Origin: Nitrospinae bacterium RIFCSPLOWO2_12_39_16
Lineage (GTDB): Bacteria; Nitrospinota; Nitrospinia; UBA9942
DNA: 22,946 nucleotides
Direction of reading: 5' to 3'
Assembly: GCA_001805005.1 (NCBI GenBank)
Contig: MHDO01000102.1
Location: forward strand, 1 to 22,946
Positions within the stretch are counted from its first letter, which is position 1. Every line of letters begins with the position of its first letter. Position numbers and translations under genes: made by a program. Of this stretch, positions 1 to 5,317 are shown one piece after another. The notes beneath the pieces are model-generated. The model was not told the DNA's origin. It did not search any database and saw only the letters and a program-made list of their open reading frames with translations.

Positions 1-472
1 GGATAATATCTTCAAGGCATGTCTCTGAAAGTATGAGGAGTCTGTCTGAAAAACTGCCGAGCCTGTCACTCCTTAATCTTATCTGACTCCCCGATTCCTC
101 CCCTGATATATAAAGGACTACACCTGCATCTTTACTTACTTTGGCAGAAGCTTGCAAGAGGAGGGTCGATTTTCCAATACCCGGGTCGCCGCCAATAAGG
201 ATTAGAGAGCCGGGCACAATCCCCCCGCCCAAAACCCTGTCAAACTCAGCAATTCCTGAAATTAGCTTCTTTTCATAGCAGCTCTCTATTTCAGAAATAG
301 GAATGGGTTTTACTGCACCACTTTTTTCTCCCGACCATCTTGTTTTATCTTCTGCATCTTCTCTCTCTTCTGTAAATGTATTCCACTCTCCGCATTCAGG
401 ACACCTGCCCATCCACTTTGTTGATTGATAACCGCAAGACTGACAGGAGAAATATGACTTTATTTTTGGCAT
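1..472 (-). CDS. radA: DNA repair protein RadA, N-terminal part (cut by window edge)
   Basis: RadA (Sms) is a RecA-like, hexameric DnaB-type helicase that extends DNA strands during homologous recombination and repair. The visible 157 residues open with a zinc ribbon (C10, C13, C24, C27) typical of RadA. A Walker A P-loop GGDPGIGKST follows near residues 94-103, then the YISGEES motif near residue 121 and the start of the RecA-like core. ATG at 472-470 gives the expected MPKIKSYFSC start. The KNRFG motif and Lon-like domain lie outside the window. It follows the tRNA-Met gene on the same strand after 112 bp. The identification rests on the zinc ribbon plus P-loop combination and is firm. Confidence 0.96.
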   Translation of the reverse strand, partial: MPKIKSYFSCQSCGYQSTKWMGRCPECGEWNTFTEEREDAEDKTRWSGEKSGAVKPIPISEIESCYEKKLISGIAEFDRVLGGGIVPGSLILIGGDPGIGKSTLLLQASAKVSKDAGVVLYISGEESGSQIRLRSDRLGSFSDRLLILSETCLEDII

Positions 473-487
473 CTTGTCTAATAGAGA

Positions 488-538
488 TACAGGATGAAGG
501 GGATAAATAAAAATCCTGATTATCCTGTACATCCCCTT
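488..538. repeat. Nonamer word repeat with inverted partners, tRNA-radA gap
   Basis: Three units of about 9 bp beginning ATCC lie at 513, 522 and 531. Inverted partners lie to the left: tacaggat (488-495) matches atcctgta (522-529), and aaggggat (497-504) matches atcccctt (531-538). The partners keep the same order instead of nesting, so both stems cannot form as one simple hairpin. The segment sits just upstream of radA and downstream of the tRNA. Confidence 0.6.
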
Positions 539-548
539 ATTTTTTTAT

Positions 549-579
549 GTGTGAAAATCTGTATAAATCTGTGGCTAAA
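549..579. repeat. Fragment of the CTGTG repeat family
   Basis: This segment carries ATCTGTA and ATCTGTG units and the 12-mer TGTGAAAATCTG (550-561). The same 12-mer, on one strand or the other, recurs at 762-773, 5199-5210, 14232-14243 and 14579-14590. The string ATCTGTGGCTAA (567-578) is also shared with the copy between map and infA. It appears to be half of the element seen complete around infA. Confidence 0.6.
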
Positions 580-584
580 TATTA

Positions 585-661
585 TGGTGGCGGCGCAGGG
601 ATTCGAACCCCGGACATGAGGCTTATGAGACCTCCGCTCTAACCAACTGAGCTACGCCGCC
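585..661 (-). tRNA. tRNA-Met (anticodon CAT), probably elongator
   Basis: A full cloverleaf folds on the minus strand. The acceptor stem is GGCGGCG with CGCCGCC. The D arm is GCTC/GAGC. The anticodon stem is GAGGT/GCCTC with loop CTCATAA, anticodon at 627-625. The T arm has the TTCGAAT loop, and the discriminator is A. The 3' CCA is encoded (587-585). The first pair is G-C, so this is not the initiator, which has a mismatch at 1-72. A CAT anticodon could also be tRNA-Ile2 with lysidine. The GGCGG acceptor and overall sequence favour elongator Met, but I cannot exclude Ile2. Confidence 0.95.
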
Positions 662-677
662 AAGAAGATTTTTAGAT

Positions 678-708
678 ATTATAACACATCGGTATCATAA
701 AATTGCAA
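678..708 (-). promoter_or_regulatory. Likely promoter of the tRNA gene
   Basis: On the minus strand TATAAT (683-678) is preceded by TGT, forming an extended -10 box (TGnTATAAT). TTGCAA (708-703) could be a -35 box at a longish 19-bp spacing. Transcription would start about 10 bp before the mature tRNA. The fit to a sigma-70 extended -10 promoter is inferred from sequence only. Confidence 0.5.
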
Positions 709-759
709 TGATTTGACCCTGTAATTTCTTCTATTTTTTGTAAAAATATTTTTTAGAAG

Positions 760-780
760 TTTGTGAAAATCTGCGGATTA
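760..780. repeat. CTGCGG-type fragment of the CTGTG repeat family
   Basis: It contains TGTGAAAATCTG (762-773) followed by CGGATTA. The same 12-mer occurs in the other members of this family, and the CTGCGG variant matches the copy at 5187-5264. It lies just beyond the stop codon of the TonB-like gene. No inverted partner is evident nearby. Confidence 0.5.
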
Positions 781-795
781 ATATGTCTTTATTTT

Positions 796-2229
796 TCAGC
801 CAACAGGAGCAAAGTCAAATGTATAATCTATTGTAAAATCCTCAACACCATTCAGTTCAGAAAAATGCCACTTATATATCCGATTAATAATTGCCTCTTC
901 TAATTCAGGCGAGCCAAGTGTGGATGAAACAACCTCAGACTTAACAACCTTACCATCCTGAGAGATAACAATTTTTACCGTTACCTTTCCTTTTAATAAG
1001 GGATTTTTTCTTAGTTCATTATTGTATAGATATTTAAGTCCCCCTACATATGTGCTAACTGTTTTATAAACCTCTGCTTCATTTCTCTTCCTGGCATCGG
1101 GAGAAAGATTTTCCTTATTCCTATTCAAATCTTCCTTTAGGATTTCTTTTTTTTCAGCTATTATTTCATTCGTATCCCTATATTTGATTTTAAATGAATT
1201 TTCAGTGATTTTTTTTGATAAATCATCAATCTTACCTGACCCGATTTTAAGTAAATCTTCTGTTTCCTTATCACCTCTCTCCTTTTCAATACCTTTTACT
1301 AATTTATCAACATCCCTAAATACGGCATCACTTGAGATTTCATCTGGGGTTGCCTTTGCCATTATGACCCCTAAAAGCCCTTTGGTTTTTACTTTTTCTC
1401 TCACTGCCTCTCTGTTAGCTGTAAGTTTCTCCGGAGGATTGAGCATAGCAACTTCTTTCTCATAATTTTCCTGATTCTGTATCTTTTCCTTAACTTTTTC
1501 TACAGTTTCACCCTCCTTAATCTCCTCTAATGGTTTTACCTCTTTTTCATCTTTCTTCTTTGTCTCCTCTTCTTTCTTATCTGTACCCTTTTCTTCTTTT
1601 TTTTCTATTGGAAGTTTGTTTACAACAGTCTTTAAAATCTTCTTTTGAGGCGGTTGAAGTATGAGTTTAGCAAACCTATGAGGTATCTTATTAATAGCAT
1701 CTATCGGTTCCTCTTTTTTTATTTCTAAAGAATTAAGATAACCAACAGCTGAAAAATGAATAATTAGAGAAAGGGAAAGGATTGAAAGAAAGGAATAATT
1801 TTCTCTGCCTATAAATGATTTTTTCAGAGAACTATCTATCTTCTCAGGTTTTCTTTCTGGAATGGCTCTATCCCTATAGCCAAAGGTTATGGTATGCTCT
1901 CCTATTGTCAATCCACATTCACTTTTTTTGGGAAGCGGAAAGAGATAGCAATCACCTTCCTTTTTTAGCAAATCAAACGCTATAACATCCTTCAAGGAGA
2001 GGGATTTATTTTCATTCGTGATAATCCCATCAACTCCTGAAGGTATTCTTAGATAATATCTTCCTCCTGATTTTTTAAGTAATTGATGCCTTTCAGGGAG
2101 ACCGGCTATGGAGTCTAAAATATCACAGTCGTGGCAGTTTCCAATGGTAAGATGTCTTTTAGGTATAATCTCGTAATATCCCTTACTTTTTTTATGAATA
2201 GATATAAAAAAGAGTTTCTTTTTATTCAC
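796..2229 (-). CDS. TonB/AgmX-like energy transducer with FHA-like cytoplasmic domain (GltG/GltJ-like)
   Basis: Single-pass inner-membrane protein expected to carry motion from the TolQ/TolR-like motor across the periplasm. Residues 1 to about 125 resemble an FHA-like domain, with LTIGNCHDCDI and LPERH motifs. One membrane helix lies near residues 146-166 and contains S-x3-H (SLIIH, S154 and H158), the pairing TonB uses to couple to ExbB/ExbD. A long Lys/Glu/Pro-rich spacer follows, then a C-terminal TonB/AgmX domain (GKVTVKIVISQDGKV near residue 420). The reading frame is open to a TTG at 2295, but that would overlap the upstream gene by 74 bp and has no SD. The GTG at 2229 overlaps its stop by only 8 bp and suits the family, so I use it (477 residues). 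It is last in the motor gene set. Confidence 0.82.
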   Translation of the reverse strand: MNKKKLFFISIHKKSKGYYEIIPKRHLTIGNCHDCDILDSIAGLPERHQLLKKSGGRYYLRIPSGVDGIITNENKSLSLKDVIAFDLLKKEGDCYLFPLPKKSECGLTIGEHTITFGYRDRAIPERKPEKIDSSLKKSFIGRENYSFLSILSLSLIIHFSAVGYLNSLEIKKEEPIDAINKIPHRFAKLILQPPQKKILKTVVNKLPIEKKEEKGTDKKEEETKKKDEKEVKPLEEIKEGETVEKVKEKIQNQENYEKEVAMLNPPEKLTANREAVREKVKTKGLLGVIMAKATPDEISSDAVFRDVDKLVKGIEKERGDKETEDLLKIGSGKIDDLSKKITENSFKIKYRDTNEIIAEKKEILKEDLNRNKENLSPDARKRNEAEVYKTVSTYVGGLKYLYNNELRKNPLLKGKVTVKIVISQDGKVVKSEVVSSTLGSPELEEAIINRIYKWHFSELNGVEDFTIDYTFDFAPVG

Positions 2230-2716
2230 GGGATATAACCGCAAGTGATATGCTGCTGTAACCTGCCTGCCCAGATGTATACATGACCTTTTCAAGGAGA
2301 GAAAAAGGTATTTCCCTGTTTCCCTGAATCAAAACCTCCCCCTTAAATTTTATGGAGGGATTATTCTTTGAGATAAATTCTGTTTTTATTCTGTTTTTAT
2401 TCAATGTATCAAACAAGGGTTTTATAAGGAATTCTCCATCATCCATGTTCTTAGCTATTTCTGTTACTTTTATTCCATCAACCATTATTTCCTCATTTGT
2501 AATCTGAATAATCAATTTCATCTTTGACGGCTCTTTGGATGTAGAAACAGGGAGTTTAAGTTTTGGGTCAGCTGTGAGAATATCACCCTCTGCTGAATAA
2601 CTCTTTAATAGGAATAGGAGAATTATTGTAAACATATCCATCATGGATGTAAGTGTCAGTGTTGTAACAGCAAGTCTTGACCTTCTCTTCTTTTTTTTAG
2701 ATGGTAAAAATGGCAT
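2222..2716 (-). CDS. ExbD/TolR-family proton channel subunit (second copy, Asp retained)
   Basis: Inner-membrane stator subunit of the TolR/ExbD/AglQ/AglS family, 164 residues. After a basic cytoplasmic start (SKKKKRRSR) there is one membrane helix near residues 21-38 reading TLTSMMDMFTIILLFLLKS. Asp27 is in the position of the essential proton-carrying aspartate of TolR and ExbD. The rest is periplasmic and carries the usual short beta and helix pattern. The frame is open upstream to a TTG at 2746. I choose ATG at 2716 because GGGGAG lies 12-13 bp before it and it sits 4 bp after the preceding stop. It likely pairs with the TolR-like protein just upstream and the TolQ-like subunit. Confidence 0.88.
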   Translation of the reverse strand: MPFLPSKKKKRRSRLAVTTLTLTSMMDMFTIILLFLLKSYSAEGDILTADPKLKLPVSTSKEPSKMKLIIQITNEEIMVDGIKVTEIAKNMDDGEFLIKPLFDTLNKNRIKTEFISKNNPSIKFKGEVLIQGNREIPFSLLEKVMYTSGQAGYSSISLAVISRE

Positions 2717-2720
2717 ATTT

Positions 2721-3215
2721 TTAATTATTCTCCCCAAGTGATACAAGTGGAAAGAGCAGCTTTTTTACAGTTTTTCCTTCAATTACATCTGATATTTCCC
2801 TTGTAGCATCCATAACATTAATTATCAAATCATATGATACATTCGGGTCAAATAAAAGAACTACATCTTCTTCATCAGGATATTTATCTTTAAGTTTTCT
2901 AAGCTCATTTGCAAGCTGTTTAAAATCTAAATTTCCACCCATTTTGGGTATTAATATCCCATTACCCATGCCACCAAGCTCAAATCCCATTTCCATTACC
3001 TTTACAGTAAGGATTTGTGGAATTTGTGAGAACTTATTATCCTTAGCCTCCTGCCCTTCCTGAGGCAGATAAATATCTATAATTGATGTTTTCGTAAAAA
3101 CAGCAGTCAGCAAAAGAAAGGGGATAATTATCATGAAGATATTTAATATAGGAATAAGATTGATATCCTCAGCTAGAATTGAATGATGTCTCCTCTTACT
3201 TGGCCTGTACGCCAC
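2721..3215 (-). CDS. ExbD/TolR-family subunit (first copy, Asn in place of the channel Asp)
   Basis: Second stator subunit of the TolR/ExbD family, 164 residues. There is a basic N-terminus, a membrane helix near residues 20-42 (LIPILNIFMIIIPFLLLTAVF), then a periplasmic domain. Aligning INLIPILN with the ExbD pattern NVTPxxD puts Asn25 where the proton-binding aspartate normally is, so this copy may not carry protons itself. The start is GTG at 3215 with a strong SD (AGGAGGAAGG) directly before it. It overlaps the TolQ-like gene by 20 bp, which suggests translational coupling. The substitution may be normal for this subfamily, because motors of this type often combine two different TolR-like proteins. 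Confidence 0.87.
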   Translation of the reverse strand: MAYRPSKRRHHSILAEDINLIPILNIFMIIIPFLLLTAVFTKTSIIDIYLPQEGQEAKDNKFSQIPQILTVKVMEMGFELGGMGNGILIPKMGGNLDFKQLANELRKLKDKYPDEEDVVLLFDPNVSYDLIINVMDATREISDVIEGKTVKKLLFPLVSLGENN

Positions 3216-3834
3216 CCTTCCTCCTGTTCAATATATTTATAAGTTTTACAGAAAACTCATCTATCTCGTCTATAATCTTATGTGTCTTCGCCTGAAGAAC
3301 TGTATACATTATGAGCATGGGGATTGCTACTATAAGACCAAAAGCGGTGGTATATAAAGCTATTGAAATACCTCCTGCGAGGAGTGCTGCCTTTTGAGAA
3401 GGATCTGCACTTGCAACAGCAGAAAATGCCTGGATAAGCCCTTGAATGGTTCCGAGAAGACCTAATAGTGTTGCAATGTTGGCAAGAGTAGCAAGATAGG
3501 CAACCCTTTTATCTATTGATGGAATAATCTCCAATGCAACTTCGTCAATTGCATTTTGAATCTCCTTCTCAGAGTTATTTGATGCTACCAGCCCTGCATT
3601 CAAAATCCTCAGTATCGGAACAGTTGAGCCATTGCATATAACCCTTGCCTTCTCCACTTCCCCTTTTTCTACAAACTTACTGACTCTATCCCAAAGAGCC
3701 CTGCCGTTTATATTATACTTGTATATCAGAATAAATCCCCGCTCTATCATTATGGCTGCACCAATAACAGAAACTATAAGTATAAAATACATGAATATCC
3801 CGCCATCCTTAAAAAAATCTGCTAATATTTCCAT
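3196..3834 (-). CDS. MotA/TolQ/ExbB-family proton channel protein (AglR-like)
   Basis: Multi-pass subunit that forms the five-fold channel around TolR-like helices and uses the proton gradient to drive movement. Three hydrophobic segments are visible: about residues 13-31, 112-138 (LATLANIATLLGLLGTIQGL) and 153-180 (ALYTTAFGLIVAIPML). The LLGTIxGL and TTxxGLxxAIP motifs are standard for the family, and the length (212) is usual. ATG at 3834 has a near-perfect SD (TAAGGAGGT). Agl/Glt context and two TolR partners make an AglR-like role more likely than Tol-Pal, since no TolA, TolB or Pal is here. Confidence 0.93.
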   Translation of the reverse strand: MEILADFFKDGGIFMYFILIVSVIGAAIMIERGFILIYKYNINGRALWDRVSKFVEKGEVEKARVICNGSTVPILRILNAGLVASNNSEKEIQNAIDEVALEIIPSIDKRVAYLATLANIATLLGLLGTIQGLIQAFSAVASADPSQKAALLAGGISIALYTTAFGLIVAIPMLIMYTVLQAKTHKIIDEIDEFSVKLINILNRRKGGVQAK

Positions 3835-3860
3835 AGAATTTACCTCCTTATAAATAAGAG

Positions 3861-3952
3861 TCAGGGAGTCATAATATCAGAGAAAAAATCTTTTGCTTTG
3901 ACTTTATGACTCTCTGAAACTATTTGTTTGACACTCTGATACTTTGACGCTA
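3861..3952. repeat. Octamer word palindrome (TCA-N5 / TGA-N5)
   Basis: Left arm: three 8-bp units starting TCA at 3861, 3869 and 3877. Right arm: units starting TGA at 3899, 3907, 3915, 3929, 3937 and 3945, all spaced 8 except one 14. Perfect inverted pieces include gagtcataa (3866-3874) with ttatgactc (3904-3912), and tatcagag (3875-3882) with ctctgata (3934-3941). The last unit ends with the TAG stop codon of the upstream gene (3952-3950). The array stops before the SD of the TolQ-like gene. Confidence 0.75.
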
Positions 3953-4285
3953 TTTACTCTTGCCAGGACCTTCCTCATTTATTGAAAGTTTTGGATATAT
4001 AGGCCTTAATATATCCACAATAAAACTCTTTCTAAAAATATCATCTCTCCATAATTTAGACCTTGGAATAATAAAAATAACCCTCGGCTTTTCAACGCTC
4101 CCCTCTACCTTTATAACATGCTCAACTACTATAGGCTCATCCCCACGCGTTATCGGCTTATTAGCAGCATATACATGGGTAAATACTAAAGAAACCAGAA
4201 GCCAAAAACAAAAAGTCAGAAGCCAAACATTTTGCATTTTGCATCTTGCGTCTTGCATTTTATTTTTTGCTTTTTGTTTCTGCAT
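3950..4285 (-). CDS. Small exported protein of the motor cluster, unknown function
   Basis: 111 residues. An N-terminal signal peptide is likely: basic region to about residue 17, hydrophobic WLLTFCFWLLVSLVF (21-35), and a possible cleavage after VYA near residue 41. The mature part is about 70 residues with PRVIFIIPRSKLW and no family I recognise. ATG at 4285 follows the upstream stop directly (TAAATG), and GAGGG lies about 12 bp before it. The first 30 codons lie inside a heptamer repeat array, so the signal peptide is itself repeat-derived. The mature domain looks conserved in style. Its place between TPR lipoprotein and TolQ-like genes suggests a periplasmic part of the complex, which is inference. 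Confidence 0.7.
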   Translation of the reverse strand: MQKQKAKNKMQDARCKMQNVWLLTFCFWLLVSLVFTHVYAANKPITRGDEPIVVEHVIKVEGSVEKPRVIFIIPRSKLWRDDIFRKSFIVDILRPIYPKLSINEEGPGKSK

Positions 4286-4287
4286 TT
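4190..4287. repeat. Heptamer word array overlapping a signal-peptide coding region
   Basis: The segment divides cleanly into fourteen 7-bp units. The left half has units such as AGAAGCC (4197-4203 and 4218-4224). The right half has TTGCATT, TTGCATC, TTGCGTC, TTGCATT (4232-4259), then TTGCTTT and TTGTTTC. Inverted arms include aacaaaaag (4207-4215) with ctttttgtt (4270-4278). The last unit holds the ATG of the small exported protein (4285-4283), and the next base completes the stop of the upstream gene. Confidence 0.8.
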
Positions 4288-5317
4288 AATGATTTTCCCT
4301 CTTTTTTGATTTTGCCTTTACCACATCTATCCACAATTCTATATCCTTAGCCTTTTCTCCTCCGTTCTCTATATACGCAGTATAATTCTCATATGCCTTA
4401 ACCATATCTCCAAGATAAATCTCATATATTATACCCATGTTTTTATAAGACTCAAATTCGGCAGGATTTTTAGCTATTATCTTCTGGTAAACATTTAAGG
4501 CATTCTCATATTCTCCAAGCATTAAAAGAGTCTGTGCCTGATAATATAGTATCTGTATATTTTCCCCTTCTTTGGTTAATGCCTGATTAAATTCATCTCT
4601 GGCACTTTTAAAATCGTTTGCTTTATATTTCAAAATACCTATATTGGCATGAAGAGGCAGATTTAAAATATCTGCAGCCTCTATTTGATGATAGTATTTT
4701 ATTGCTTCCTCTGTCTGTCCCGTATCCTGATAAATATTTGCAATATTCATCATTATAGCAGGAGACTTTTCTATAGATACCGCTCTCTTAAAATACTTAA
4801 TTGCATCTCCGTTTCTTCCCATAGATTGATATGTTATTCCAATAGCATTATACACCTTAGATTGCGGTGCGTTGTATTTTAGTGCATTAGAGAATTCCTT
4901 TATTGCCCTCTCATTGTCATAAAGCTTTATATAAGTAATCCCTAAATTATAATAAGCCTCCCATCTTTCCGGCATGAGTGTTATCCCCTCATGATAAAGT
5001 GCATTTGCACTTATAGGGTCATTATTTATAAGCTGGAATCCATTATTAAAAAGTACTATTGCCTTCTTCTGTTTTTCATCATCATCATGAGTTTTTGCTT
5101 TTGCCTCAAAACTAATTTTATTTTTCAGTGAATATCCTTTGTTTTGATTAGTTACACATCCTGATAAGAATAAAAATATTGTTAAACCACAGATTCCGCA
5201 GATTTTCACAGGTTTTTTAAAAAAATATTTTGTTTCAATCTGCGGTAATTTGCAAAATCTGCGGATATATAATTTGCTAATATCCTGTTTAATTCTTGCT
5301 GTATCTCTGTTCAGCAT
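4286..5317 (-). CDS. TPR-repeat lipoprotein (GltE/GltC-like position)
   Basis: Predicted lipoprotein with about six or seven tetratricopeptide repeats from residue 95 on (for example WEAYYNLGITYIKLYDNERA and VYNAIGITYQSMGRNGDA). These form a helical scaffold for protein contacts, probably at the periplasmic face of the outer membrane. A hydrophobic stretch ending in lipobox LSGC puts the lipidated cysteine at residue 54. That is far from the start: ATG at 5317 has an ideal SD but adds 36 residues before the signal peptide. A GTG at 5209 would give a normal signal peptide (lipid Cys18) but has no SD. The extra residues are encoded by a CTGCGG repeat element. It overlaps the upstream gene by 29 bp. 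Confidence 0.82.
   Translation of the reverse strand: MLNRDTARIKQDISKLYIRRFCKLPQIETKYFFKKPVKICGICGLTIFLFLSGCVTNQNKGYSLKNKISFEAKAKTHDDDEKQKKAIVLFNNGFQLINNDPISANALYHEGITLMPERWEAYYNLGITYIKLYDNERAIKEFSNALKYNAPQSKVYNAIGITYQSMGRNGDAIKYFKRAVSIEKSPAIMMNIANIYQDTGQTEEAIKYYHQIEAADILNLPLHANIGILKYKANDFKSARDEFNQALTKEGENIQILYYQAQTLLMLGEYENALNVYQKIIAKNPAEFESYKNMGIIYEIYLGDMVKAYENYTAYIENGGEKAKDIELWIDVVKAKSKKRENH
5187..5264. repeat. CTGCGG/CTGTG repeat element inside a lipoprotein N-terminus
   Basis: Left arm holds CAGAT units (from 5190 and 5199, then CAGG at 5209). Right arm holds ATCTGCGG at 5238 and 5257 with a weaker copy between. Perfect 11-bp inverted arms: ccgcagatttt (5196-5206) and aaaatctgcgg (5254-5264). 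It contains the 12-mer CAGATTTTCACA (5199-5210) shared with the elements around infA. Unlike those, it is translated. Confidence 0.75.

Noticed and set aside
585..661. Initiator tRNA-fMet
   Set aside because: The first base pair is G-C and the anticodon stem lacks the three G-C pairs of initiators.
2230..2295. TTG start at 2295 for the TonB/AgmX-like gene
   Set aside because: It would overlap the upstream gene by 74 bp and is preceded by a pyrimidine run instead of an SD. The added residues do not resemble the family.
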